DNA from: an uncultured Dorea sp.
GTDB taxonomy: Bacteria; Bacillota; Clostridia; Lachnospirales; Lachnospiraceae
DNA length: 55,216 nt
Direction: 5' to 3'
NCBI GenBank assembly: GCA_910585725.1
Contig: CAJUFA010000024.1
Span: 1-55,216, forward strand
Shown: in pieces, positions 17,285 to 26,115 of the stretch
Position numbering within the stretch: the first letter of the stretch is position 1
Layout: every line of letters begins with the position of its first letter
Notes under the pieces: model-generated
What the model saw: the letters and a program-made list of their open reading frames with translations, nothing else
Databases searched by the model: none
Told to the model about the DNA's origin: nothing
Position numbers and translations under genes: made by a program

Positions 17285-19961
17285 ATGCCTGTAAAAATGA
17301 AAACACGGATTCATCTTTCCTCATGAATAACAGCCCAAAGGATCCCGGGCCGCAATTACTGGCAGTCGCAGAGGATGCTTTCTGTACGTATATCTTCTCA
17401 AACGGACAATACTGCTGTACCATATCCTGGATACGCAGCAGTCTGTCCTCCTCTATTCCCGCGTAAGTAATGAACAGGATTCTGCGGTCAATACTCCTTG
17501 GATCCCGGAGCGTCTTCCTGATATAACGCTTCGCAACATGAGAAAAATTCCCCATCTCCATACTGCCGACTACCATTTTACTCTTGCGCAGGACAAGGAT
17601 CGGATGAAGAAGCAGCGCGTCGCAGATCACCTGCGTTCTCTTTGGTATCCTCCCTGACTGACACATCATATGCGTACTGTCGATGATAAAAGCAGAGGAA
17701 ACGGAACCTCTCAGCTTTTTCAATGATTTAATAATTTCCGCCTTTGAAGCATGATGCTCCGCCATATAGACGGCGCACAATACCATCAGCCCCAAACTGC
17801 TGGAGAGATGCCCGGAATCAAACACCGTAACATTTTCAAAAGATTTCGCGGCCTCCAAGGCGTTGTAATATCCCTGGCTGACATGTTTTGCCATAGTAAT
17901 ATGTATTACATTCTGAGCCTCCGTCAGCCTCTGGGCAAAAAATCTCTCATAATCCTCCACCTCAGGAGGCTGGGAATACCCGCTCCATCCTTCGGCAATA
18001 TGAATCAACAGTTCATCCGCCCGAATCTCCCGTTCGTCCTGGAATCTCCCTTCGTCCGTATACACATAATACGGACATACGGCTATATTCATCTTCTTCC
18101 TAAGTGATTCAGGAAGATCACACACACTATCCGTTGTGACCATGAGAGAAAGTCTCTTCGCCTGCTCGAAGATCATGACGTCTTTCGCAATCTCCGCCTG
18201 ACTGACCTCATCGTTCAGCTTAACCAACTCCTTGGGCAGGACGCTGAGTACCACCGCCTCAAGCAGCACGCCGCTGACCGGCTTCGCCAGATAACCGCTG
18301 AATCCTTCTTTCTGATAAAGGAGCTGATTATCGCTTCCCGCATTGGCAGTCAGCGCAATTACCGGTACCTCCTGGCACAAGCCGCCCGGCTGTATACGCA
18401 GCACATGAAGACATTCGATCCCATCCATTTCCGGCATCATATGATCCATAAGAATACAGTCGTAATGTTGGTTCTGCGTCCGTCTCAGGCATTCCTCTCC
18501 GCTTGACGCCGTATCAATCTGAATCTTTGTCTCACGCAGCAGCTTCCGCACCACTACAAGATTCATATCATTGTCATCCACCACAAGTATATGCGCGTCC
18601 GGCGCCTCGAAACTCTGCCTGTATTGTTCTCCGCCATGCGTCCTCACATGCGAGGTCAATGAAAAGACTCCCAGTTCCTTATCGTCGATAATATCCTGCT
18701 CCAGCATAACGATAAATTTCGATCCCTTGGTATAGATGCTGTTGACGCTGATCTCGCCGCCCATCAGCTCCACTAACTGCTGCACAATGCTAAGCCCCAA
18801 TCCGGTGCCTTCAATGTGACGGTTCTTCTCCTCGTCCACTCTTCGAAAAGCATTAAAGATATAAGGTATATTCTCCTTCTTCACTCCCTGTCCCGTATCC
18901 TCCACGGAATACCAGACGCGCACACGGTTAAGTCCCAGTCTTTCACAGCGCACAGACAATGTAACAGATCCTTCGCTTGTGTATTTCACGGCATTATTCA
19001 GCAGGTTGATGAGAATCTGTTTGATCCGAACCTCATCGCCGCAGAGCATACTGGGAATAGAGGAATCTATATGAAGCTTGAAATCCAGCCCTTTTTCCCT
19101 CGCCTTGATCCATATCATATTGACAATCTCAGAAAAAAGCGCTCCTGTCTCATAAGAAACGTTAACAATCTCCATCTTTCCCGACTTAATCTTGGAAATA
19201 TCAAGAATATCATTGATCAAGGTAAGTAAAATCTTGCTGGCGCCCTGGATATTCCTCGCGTTCTCCGCGACATCATCTGGAATATCTCCACGAAGAATAA
19301 TCTCGTTCAATCCTATGATCGTGTTAATCGGCGTACGAATCTCATGACTCATGCTGGAAAAGAAATGATTCTCAGCCTTATTAAGCTCCTCGATCTCCTT
19401 CTTCTGGCGTTTTGACAGCTCGTTCTCCTCCTCATACAGCCTATTCAGAAACATAAGCAGCACACTGGACAAGATCCCTACCATTACAACCGAAAAAGCC
19501 GAATCAAAGAAAGAATGTCTCTCTGTATTGTGCGCGACAATATCCGGAAAATAAAAGGCAACATAATAACAAAGAAGCGTCTCCGCCGTACACAGTCCGA
19601 AAAATACAGCCTTCCGCCTGCCCTCCAGGGTTATGCTGATGTAAATAAAACAAAGCACGAACCATTCCGGCATTCCGCTGTAAAAACCGCCCGCCGAAAA
19701 AAAGCTGATCAAGAACAGCAAAAGAAGCAGCAACGATATAACCGTAGCCCCACAATTGATACGCCCTTTTCGAATACTAAGCTTCACAATCACTGATATC
19801 GTAAAAAGGCCGGCGGCTAATATCAGAAGATTCAGAATATTCCTGCCCATAGGCAGGATAAAGACCAACGCCACCATACAGATACCTGTGACGACACGAA
19901 ACATCCGCTCCCGCAAGCTGATCCGGTGGTCAGAGATAATTTCAAACCATTTTTTTATCAC
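17262..19961 (-). CDS. Hybrid histidine kinase with C-terminal DegV-type lipid-binding domain
   Basis: 899 residues. About six membrane helices fill residues 20-173, with almost no extracytoplasmic sensor. HisKA has FSSMSHEIRTPIN (His206), HATPase has NLLNNAVKY and GTGLGLSI, and the receiver at 455-580 has phosphoacceptor Asp506 in CILMDHMMP. Residues 605-885 form a complete DegV domain: opening TTDSVCDLP (610-615), VFDSGHLSSSLG (714-724), a GRIPKRTQV segment, and final SNCGPGSFGLLF (868-879). DegV/FakB proteins bind long-chain fatty acids. The FakB SGT loop reads SQGYY here, so the ligand may differ. The start is GTG with GAGGAGG six bases upstream. It follows the other hybrid kinase by 45 bases. 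Confidence 0.9.
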   Translation of the reverse strand: MIKKWFEIISDHRISLRERMFRVVTGICMVALVFILPMGRNILNLLILAAGLFTISVIVKLSIRKGRINCGATVISLLLLLLFLISFFSAGGFYSGMPEWFVLCFIYISITLEGRRKAVFFGLCTAETLLCYYVAFYFPDIVAHNTERHSFFDSAFSVVMVGILSSVLLMFLNRLYEEENELSKRQKKEIEELNKAENHFFSSMSHEIRTPINTIIGLNEIILRGDIPDDVAENARNIQGASKILLTLINDILDISKIKSGKMEIVNVSYETGALFSEIVNMIWIKAREKGLDFKLHIDSSIPSMLCGDEVRIKQILINLLNNAVKYTSEGSVTLSVRCERLGLNRVRVWYSVEDTGQGVKKENIPYIFNAFRRVDEEKNRHIEGTGLGLSIVQQLVELMGGEISVNSIYTKGSKFIVMLEQDIIDDKELGVFSLTSHVRTHGGEQYRQSFEAPDAHILVVDDNDMNLVVVRKLLRETKIQIDTASSGEECLRRTQNQHYDCILMDHMMPEMDGIECLHVLRIQPGGLCQEVPVIALTANAGSDNQLLYQKEGFSGYLAKPVSGVLLEAVVLSVLPKELVKLNDEVSQAEIAKDVMIFEQAKRLSLMVTTDSVCDLPESLRKKMNIAVCPYYVYTDEGRFQDEREIRADELLIHIAEGWSGYSQPPEVEDYERFFAQRLTEAQNVIHITMAKHVSQGYYNALEAAKSFENVTVFDSGHLSSSLGLMVLCAVYMAEHHASKAEIIKSLKKLRGSVSSAFIIDSTHMMCQSGRIPKRTQVICDALLLHPILVLRKSKMVVGSMEMGNFSHVAKRYIRKTLRDPRSIDRRILFITYAGIEEDRLLRIQDMVQQYCPFEKIYVQKASSATASNCGPGSFGLLFMRKDESVFSFLQALKPDGAD

Positions 19962-20006
19962 TCAAAGCCTCCTCCTCTCGGCATGCAGATACATTCAGAA
20001 TAAACT

Positions 20007-22562
20007 CTATACTCCGGCAATACTTTCGCAGACCTCTTCATACATACGCAGCAGCACGGAATGATTATCCTGAATATACCCCACGTCCTGTTTCTTTCCC
20101 GCCAGCTCCAGCTCTTTTGCCTGTTTGGAGAGCTCTTCCGCCCCAATAGTCAGCGACGTACTCTTTAACGCATGGACCTTGATCGCATAATCCTTCCAGT
20201 TAGCGTCCGTATACAGCGCAACGATCTCATCCCTCTTCGCCTCACTCTGGGAATAGAACATACGCAGCATCTCCAGGTAAAAATCTTCCTCACCGCAGCA
20301 GTAGTCAAGCCCCATCTGCACATTAATACCTGCCTGCGTCAGCCGGTCGTAAGGCAGCGCGGACCCTGCCGAAATCTCCTCATCAACCTGCGCCGGAATC
20401 TCCTCGTCAACCTGCGCTGAAATCTCCTCGTCAACCTGCGCCGGAATCTCCTCGTCAACCTGCGCCGTTTCTTCCTCGCTCTTCGTATCTGCCGATTCAA
20501 CGACGCCGTACCGCACACGATCCTTTGGCAGGACTTTTCTCAATATCCGCTCTAAAACAGCGCGTTCAATCGGCTTCGGAATAAATTCCGTGAAGCCTTC
20601 TATACGGAACATCTCTCTTGCGCCGCTGATCGTATTGGCCGTCAGTGCGATCACCGGAAGATCCTCATACATCCCCTCGTTGATCTCACGAATATATTTC
20701 AGTGTTTCCACACCGTCAAAGCCCGGCATCATATGATCCAGAAATACCACGTCATAGTAATTGTCGGTACACCGTTCCACTGCTTCCATTCCGCTTAAAC
20801 AAGTGTCTACCTCTATCCCATAACTGCCCAGTACGCCTTTCGTAACTACCAGATTCATCTCCTCATCGTCAACCACTAAGGCCCGAACCCTTTCACAGGT
20901 AAACGGTCTGCGACCCGCGGCCTGAGCCTCCTCAAAACCATTCTTTCCAACCTCGCCGTTTAAGAGATTCGCGACGACAAGCGCGGAGAAAGGCTTATGA
21001 ATCATCAAAAGCTTGCTCTCTTCACTCAGGAGATACTCTTTTTCCGCGATCACAACTACTCTAAGCGTGTCCGCCAGCTTCTCATAATACTCCTTGTTTT
21101 CCTCGTATTCCGCCTGCGCGATAAATACATGAGTCAACTCATATGTACGCTGAAGCTTAAGCAGACCTTCAAAATTATGAGCCTGGTATCCTTCAACGCC
21201 AAGACCTTCTACCAAGTTAAGGATCAGTCCGTCATAGAATTCCCGAACCTCGTCACAACTGTATTTTTCCGGCCTAAAATAGCAGGCAATACAAAGCTGC
21301 TCCACATTCGAAAGAGCGATGCACGGCCGATCGTCGGCCACCCTCTGGGGGATAGCAATATGAGCCTTAAGTCCCCGCTTTCCCTCGCTGTCAAAATGCA
21401 CGAATCCGCCCATAGATTTGAGAAGTCCTCTCGCGATAGGTATCCCAAGTCCAAGCCCGCCCGCAAAACGGTCGCTTCCGGTATCAGCCTGGTAAAAATC
21501 ATCAAACACTTGCGTAAGCTGCGAATCTGTCATACCAATACCTGTATCCATAATATCTATAATCAGATTGATTCCGTAAATCTCCTGCCGGTAGTCGATA
21601 CGGACGTCGATGCCTCCCTCTTCTGTAAACTTGATGGAATTATCCACCAGAATCTTAAGAACATGGGATATCTTCTCCGCATCGCCGATAAGAACCGAAG
21701 GAATCTTTGGATTGATATCAAACACCATTTCCAACTGATGAACATTGCTCTGCATCGCCGTCATAGTGACCATATCATTGAGCACCGATGTGATCCTGTA
21801 CTCTTCCCTGACGGACATCAGCGTACCCTCTACGATCTCCGTATAATCCAACATATTACTAATCTGATTAGAGAGCCGCCTGCCCGCCATCTTAATTGAC
21901 TGCATATCCTCCCTGATCTCAGGAGATATATCCTTTCCCAATGTCACTTCACTGAGTCCGATGACCATATTGATTGGAGTCCGAAGCTCATGAGAGACAT
22001 TCGACAGGAACTCAGCGTTCTGCCGCCCCGCCGTCTCTAACTCAGTAAACGTATGCTCATATCTCTTCCTTTGTTCCCGCCGTTTATTGATCCAGTATCT
22101 TGAAAGCATCGTCCCGCCCAATGTCACCACGGCTCCCAACACAAGGCGCACCGTCGCCTCAGCCCCCATATAACCGGTTATGGTACGAAAAACCAGCAAA
22201 TGATATAAGAGGCCCAAAAGATACAGCGCCTCTATCATATGCATCATCCACTTTTTATTCAGCATGAACAGCGAGAGAACCATAATACATGCTACTGCAG
22301 ACATATCAAAAAGACTGGATCTATGTACTGCGAAGAAAAAGAATTCGGCCATCATAACTCCGGCACATAGATTCTCATAAGTCGTTCCCGAACCAAATCT
22401 TCCGATATGGAGAAACCACACGCTGAAATTACCGGTGACGATCAGCGGGATCATCCATAACTCCCATGACATGACCATTGTAATCAGAAGCAGCATCCCG
22501 CTAAATACCGTGATAATGACAGCCAGAAGCAGATGCTGACTTGTCTGCCCATCTTTTCCCAT
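20007..22562 (-). CDS. Hybrid histidine kinase with pseudo-receiver, receiver and HPt domains
   Basis: 851 residues. Six membrane helices lie in 10-155, HisKA has SNVSHELRTPIN (His191), and HATPase has DNSIKF, DTGIGM and GGLGLGI. A receiver-like fold at about 412-540 lacks the acidic pocket. A true receiver at 558-675 has Asp609 in VVFLDHMMP. An eight-residue repeat linker spans 700-731, and an HPt domain at about 735-851 has KVHALKST (His797). It has all parts of an internal relay. The start overlaps the stop of the upstream CheY-like gene (TAATG). With the DegV-fused kinase downstream, two membrane kinases and a free receiver form one operon. Confidence 0.9.
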   Translation of the reverse strand: MGKDGQTSQHLLLAVIITVFSGMLLLITMVMSWELWMIPLIVTGNFSVWFLHIGRFGSGTTYENLCAGVMMAEFFFFAVHRSSLFDMSAVACIMVLSLFMLNKKWMMHMIEALYLLGLLYHLLVFRTITGYMGAEATVRLVLGAVVTLGGTMLSRYWINKRREQRKRYEHTFTELETAGRQNAEFLSNVSHELRTPINMVIGLSEVTLGKDISPEIREDMQSIKMAGRRLSNQISNMLDYTEIVEGTLMSVREEYRITSVLNDMVTMTAMQSNVHQLEMVFDINPKIPSVLIGDAEKISHVLKILVDNSIKFTEEGGIDVRIDYRQEIYGINLIIDIMDTGIGMTDSQLTQVFDDFYQADTGSDRFAGGLGLGIPIARGLLKSMGGFVHFDSEGKRGLKAHIAIPQRVADDRPCIALSNVEQLCIACYFRPEKYSCDEVREFYDGLILNLVEGLGVEGYQAHNFEGLLKLQRTYELTHVFIAQAEYEENKEYYEKLADTLRVVVIAEKEYLLSEESKLLMIHKPFSALVVANLLNGEVGKNGFEEAQAAGRRPFTCERVRALVVDDEEMNLVVTKGVLGSYGIEVDTCLSGMEAVERCTDNYYDVVFLDHMMPGFDGVETLKYIREINEGMYEDLPVIALTANTISGAREMFRIEGFTEFIPKPIERAVLERILRKVLPKDRVRYGVVESADTKSEEETAQVDEEIPAQVDEEISAQVDEEIPAQVDEEISAGSALPYDRLTQAGINVQMGLDYCCGEEDFYLEMLRMFYSQSEAKRDEIVALYTDANWKDYAIKVHALKSTSLTIGAEELSKQAKELELAGKKQDVGYIQDNHSVLLRMYEEVCESIAGV
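20370..20465 (-). repeat. In-frame 24-bp tandem repeats in kinase linker
   Basis: Four copies of a 24-base unit encode AQVDEEIP/AQVDEEIS between the receiver and HPt domains. Copies are nearly identical at DNA level, so the number may vary between strains and would change the tether length in steps of eight residues. Confidence 0.9.
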
Positions 22563-22921
22563 TAAATCTCAAACTCCTTTGCAACTCTCCTCATCAACTC
22601 ATGAGGCTGAAAAGGTTTCTTCAGATAATTTACCGCCCCCAGTTTGATAGCGTTCTTCACGTCGTCTTCATCTCCCGACGCCGTCAGAAAGATCACCGGA
22701 ATCTCAACAGGGATATCCTTCATATGTTCAAATGTCTCGATTCCACTCATCTCCGGCATCTCAATATCAAGAAGAACCAGATCAAGCTTCTCGCTCTTAA
22801 GCTTATCAAGCGCTTCTTTCCCTGACTCTGCAAAAAGTACGTCATAATACTTTCCAAGAATCATCTTCGTCCTCACCAGATTCATAGAGTCATCATCCAC
22901 TACTAAAATACGTCTCCTCAT
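22562..22921 (-). CDS. Single-domain response regulator (CheY-like)
   Basis: 119 residues, a receiver only: acidic cluster VVDDDS (8-12), phosphoacceptor Asp52 in LVLLDIEMP, Thr in FLTASG and Lys in YLKKPF. No output domain, so it works by protein contact or as a phosphate shuttle or sink. RBS AGGAGG precedes the ATG. It is the first gene of the operon and is coupled by TAATG to the HPt-containing kinase, its likely partner. Confidence 0.92.
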   Translation of the reverse strand: MRRRILVVDDDSMNLVRTKMILGKYYDVLFAESGKEALDKLKSEKLDLVLLDIEMPEMSGIETFEHMKDIPVEIPVIFLTASGDEDDVKNAIKLGAVNYLKKPFQPHELMRRVAKEFEI

Positions 22922-22973
22922 AAAGCTGCCTCCTAATTCTCTCTTCGAGATTATTCAAATCCTCATGGAATTT

Positions 22974-23002
22974 ATTTTAAAACAGGATGACATTAAAATC
23001 AA
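22974..23002 (-). promoter_or_regulatory. Promoter of the CheY-like/two-kinase operon
   Basis: On the minus strand TTGATT and TAAAAT are 17 bases apart, about 50 bases before the CheY-like start codon. Confidence 0.55.
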
Positions 23003-23276
23003 GTCACTTCTTTCTAAACTTATCTTTTCATTGTAATTCCTCGAGTTCCTTTTTGCTTCGGTTAAACAGATAAAAATACAATAGAGGCGGCGACTCATAT
23101 AAGTCGACGCCTCCACCGTAATTTATCCTAAATACTCCCAAAGACGCGGCCGGATCTGTATACAATCCCGGCGTATCCCCTACGCATCACAGACATACCA
23201 ACATGCGCTTCTATTTTTATACACCTTATTGACGCCAAAAAAAACCTTTTTACTATATTTGACACATTTTTACCAA

Positions 23277-23305
23277 TTGAATAATTCTGCCGCATCAAGT
23301 AATAT
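23277..23305 (+). promoter_or_regulatory. Promoter of the LytTR/GHKL pair
   Basis: TTGAAT and TAATAT are separated by 17 bases, about 65 bases before the start codon. A perfect TTGACA lies 18 bases upstream at 23259 but has no good -10 partner. Confidence 0.5.
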
Positions 23306-23371
23306 GTTAATATGTAAGATACATCGAAAAGGCATTTACTATGCTTTCATTATTATATTTAGGGGGCTGTT

Positions 23372-24100
23372 ATGACAATCGCACTTGTAGATGATTCTTC
23401 TAAAGACATTTCACTCCTATATGAATACGTGTGCCGTTACTGCAACGAGCACAAATTACATATGTCAATAAAACAATTCACCCATGAGAAGAGCTTTTTC
23501 AACACTCTTAAAACCGAAAAATACGATCTTGTTTTTCTTGACATCTTCATGCAGGAACAAAACGGAATGTTGATTGCCAAGGAAGTTAAGAAATATAATC
23601 CCAAATGCCAGATCATCTTTTCAACTTCCAGCAAAGACCATGCCGTCAAAGCATTCCGGCTTCACGCCCTGGATTATCTGTTAAAACCATATACTTATGC
23701 CCGGCTTGAGGACTCCCTCAATCGCTTTGAGAACACCGCCGCCAGATTTGCACATTATATAGAGCTGAAGGAAGGACGCTGTCAGACGCGTATCCTCGTC
23801 ACTGATATTATGTATGTGGATTATCACAATCATTATATCCAGGTACATACCAATTCCAGGGTTATTCGATCTTACATGTCTTTTGGAGAATTTTCTCCGA
23901 TGCTGTCCTCCTACAGGCAGTTTCTGTGGTGTTACCGGAACTGCATGGTCAATATGGATTACGTGGACACCTGGGAAGATCATGATTTCATTCTCAAGAA
24001 CGGAGAACGTCTGCCCATTTTTAAATCCAATCGAAGAGAGATTCTTCAGGCATACGCTAACTATATCTTTGATTATGTAAACGGAGGTACAATGTCATGA
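23372..24100 (+). CDS. LytTR-family response regulator (AgrA type)
   Basis: 242 residues. Receiver at 1-120 with Asp57 in LVFLDIF and the LKP motif near 104-106, then a LytTR DNA-binding domain (ILVTDIMYVDYHNHYIQVHT at its start, LPIFKSNRREI near the end). LytTR regulators bind direct repeats and commonly control virulence, bacteriocin or quorum genes. RBS AGGGGG precedes the ATG. It overlaps the sensor gene by ATGA. No peptide precursor or AgrB-type protease is nearby, so this is not a complete agr locus. Confidence 0.92.
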   Translation: MTIALVDDSSKDISLLYEYVCRYCNEHKLHMSIKQFTHEKSFFNTLKTEKYDLVFLDIFMQEQNGMLIAKEVKKYNPKCQIIFSTSSKDHAVKAFRLHALDYLLKPYTYARLEDSLNRFENTAARFAHYIELKEGRCQTRILVTDIMYVDYHNHYIQVHTNSRVIRSYMSFGEFSPMLSSYRQFLWCYRNCMVNMDYVDTWEDHDFILKNGERLPIFKSNRREILQAYANYIFDYVNGGTMS

Positions 24101-25422
24101 CGGCTTTTCACATTTTTAATACGCTTTGCTTTATCCTTCCCTGCTTCACCCTTCTTCTCCTTACCTTCAGAGAACACCTGCGCACACCTGTCTTTGTACA
24201 TATTACAGGAGCCATTCTGCTATATCTGGCGTTTACCTTCTACGGCTCCAGTACATATGTCAGCTATAGCTCATTTCCGCTGAAATATCTTGCTATAGGT
24301 CTGTTTACTATTATTCTCGGAGCGGTTATCTTTGATATGGCGACCGGATACCGCCTGGGACATGGTCTTTTTATCGTTGCCATCGCTAAAAGCTACGCTG
24401 AAAATGTTACGCTCCTGTGCATGTACATCTACTTTCTGCTTTACGGTCGCCTTCCCTCTTATAATACTTTTGATTCTACCGGAATTACGGTTGCCCTGAC
24501 TATCGTCACCTTTCCTCTGATATACCGTTTCTTCCGGAAAATTCTGCGCCCTGCTCTGGATTATACGGCCTCCTTCTCCATTTGGAATCAGGTATGGATC
24601 ATTCCGATCTGCAACAATCTGCTCCATAACTTGTTGTTTTCTCTGAATATATCCTCTCCTGACTCCACACCAGATAAATTCTTCTACTACATCCCGCCTC
24701 TCTGGGTAATTCTGACATTTGCATCCTATGTCCTCATTATGAAAACGGTTCTTATTATTATTGAAAACGCAAATCTTACCGAAAAACTTAATATCTCTGA
24801 AACCGTTCTTGCTTCTCAGCGTAAGCAGTCAGAAATCCTTCAGCTGCAGATTGAGCAGACCAGCCGGCAGCGGCACGACATACGTCACCACCTTCTCGTG
24901 ATAGACAACTATATCCGGACAAAAGATACTGAAGGATTGAATACTTATATAGATAACTATCGTTCCTCCCTGACGCCTGCAACGGATATTTTCTGCGAGA
25001 ACCTTGCTCTGAACTCTCTGATCGGGTATTATAAAGAGCTCTCGGAAACGATAGAAACTGCTTTCCAGGTTTCCATATCCCTCCCGAAAGAGCCTCTTCT
25101 GCCCGATATGGACTTGTGCGCCGTGATTTCCAATCTGCTGGAAAATGCCTCCGAGGCCTGTGCGCGTATGAAATCGGCTGACAGATTTATCAATATTAAG
25201 ATATCCTCAACAACTAATTCTCTCCTTGTTATCATCATTGAGAACAGCTATGAAGGAAATATACAAAGATTGGGAAATGCTTTTATTTCCTCCAAGAAAA
25301 AAGGACGCAGGGGAATTGGAATCTCCTCCGTCCTTAATATCACAGAACAATATAACGGAATCTCCAGATTTGAATACCAGGATCAGGTCTTCAAAGCATC
25401 TGTTCTGCTGAAAATAAAATAA
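24097..25422 (+). CDS. AgrC-like GHKL sensor histidine kinase
   Basis: 441 residues. About six membrane helices lie in 1-225, with a dimerisation helix holding QRHDIRHHLL (His260), and a GHKL ATPase domain with NLLENASEAC and GRRGIGISSV. This is the HPK10-type architecture of AgrC/VirS, which senses peptides through the membrane domain. It is coupled to the LytTR regulator. The trigger is unknown because no cognate peptide gene is seen nearby. Confidence 0.9.
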   Translation: MTAFHIFNTLCFILPCFTLLLLTFREHLRTPVFVHITGAILLYLAFTFYGSSTYVSYSSFPLKYLAIGLFTIILGAVIFDMATGYRLGHGLFIVAIAKSYAENVTLLCMYIYFLLYGRLPSYNTFDSTGITVALTIVTFPLIYRFFRKILRPALDYTASFSIWNQVWIIPICNNLLHNLLFSLNISSPDSTPDKFFYYIPPLWVILTFASYVLIMKTVLIIIENANLTEKLNISETVLASQRKQSEILQLQIEQTSRQRHDIRHHLLVIDNYIRTKDTEGLNTYIDNYRSSLTPATDIFCENLALNSLIGYYKELSETIETAFQVSISLPKEPLLPDMDLCAVISNLLENASEACARMKSADRFINIKISSTTNSLLVIIIENSYEGNIQRLGNAFISSKKKGRRGIGISSVLNITEQYNGISRFEYQDQVFKASVLLKIK

Positions 25423-25508
25423 CCCTCTCGTCAATCGGGTGATCCGCTCTGCAGCTATAAGTCGCCGCTTTATCAGTGTTTTCTTAAGATAACTAAACTT
25501 TAATTACT

Positions 25509-25540
25509 AAGGGCGAGGTTTCCCCCGCCTTTGTCTTTTA
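25509..25540. terminator. Terminator between the GHKL kinase and the oxidoreductase operon
   Basis: AAGGGCGAGG and CCCCCGCCTT pair around TTT and are followed by TTGTCTTTT on the plus strand. The same stem can act on the minus strand transcript, which ends at 25543, although the T run there is weaker. Confidence 0.65.
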
Positions 25541-25542
25541 GA

Positions 25543-26103
25543 TTAGTTATCCTTGACACATGCCTCTCTGCCGATATCGAAGCCTTTACAGAATGCTTTC
25601 TGATTTAACGGTATCATATCCGGTCTCTTCCCTCCCAGCTTTTTCTCAATTCCCTTCAACATCACTTCTCTCGGAATAATATCTGTATACCCCACATATG
25701 CCCCCAGCATAATCAGATTTTGTATCCTGGAATTCCCCATCTCCAACGCCAGATCCGTAACTGGGACATTCAGCGCCTGAATGTCGTCTCTTTCAATCTT
25801 CTTCGTGACAATCGAGCTATTGACGAACAGACGCCCTCCCTTCTTACATCTTCCAAGAAAACGATCCAGTGAAGGTTCATTTAATACGATCAAATCCTCT
25901 ATCTCGTCCACAACCGGCGCGCCGATCATCTCATCGGAAATAACCACATAACAATTTGCCGTGCCTCCCCGCTGCTCGGCCCCATAAGACGGGAAATATG
26001 TAACATTTTTGTCCGTATATTCACAGACGCAGGTAGCCAGAAGATTGCCGAACAGCATAACGCCCTGCCCTCCGAAGCCTGCAACCAATAGATTCCTCTC
26101 CAA
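25543..26103 (-). CDS. 2-oxoacid:ferredoxin oxidoreductase, gamma subunit
   Basis: 186 residues, the usual length of PorC/VorC/KorC gamma chains. The opening NLLVAGFGGQGVMLFG and the PSYGAEQRGGTANC motif are diagnostic. It works with the alpha, beta and ferredoxin subunits encoded just upstream to decarboxylate 2-oxoacids to acyl-CoA and reduce ferredoxin. The start is a TTG with GGGAGGGAG upstream, since no ATG fits. It is the last gene of the operon. Context with ptb and a butyrate-kinase fragment suggests branched-chain or similar 2-oxoacids over pyruvate. Confidence 0.92.
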   Translation of the reverse strand: MERNLLVAGFGGQGVMLFGNLLATCVCEYTDKNVTYFPSYGAEQRGGTANCYVVISDEMIGAPVVDEIEDLIVLNEPSLDRFLGRCKKGGRLFVNSSIVTKKIERDDIQALNVPVTDLALEMGNSRIQNLIMLGAYVGYTDIIPREVMLKGIEKKLGGKRPDMIPLNQKAFCKGFDIGREACVKDN

Positions 26104-26115
26104 TTCTCTCCCTCC

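Larger units (their letters stand above)
22922..23371. other. Divergent intergenic region with an unexplained hairpin
   Basis: 450 bases between the CheY-like operon (minus) and the LytTR gene (plus). It holds a promoter for each side (listed separately). At 23084-23113 is an inverted repeat GAGGCG-CGACT against AGTCG-CGCCTC with one internal mismatch and a six-base loop. It has no T run, so it may be a protein site or a structured RNA element. No coding sequence was recognised. Confidence 0.6.

Noticed and set aside
20997..21899. A 300-codon plus-strand frame inside a histidine kinase gene
   Set aside because: It mirrors conserved kinase codons, has no ribosome site and shows no recognisable domain.
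23372..25422. Complete agr quorum-sensing locus
   Set aside because: Regulator and kinase fit, but no AgrB protease or AgrD peptide gene was found within 2 kb on either strand.
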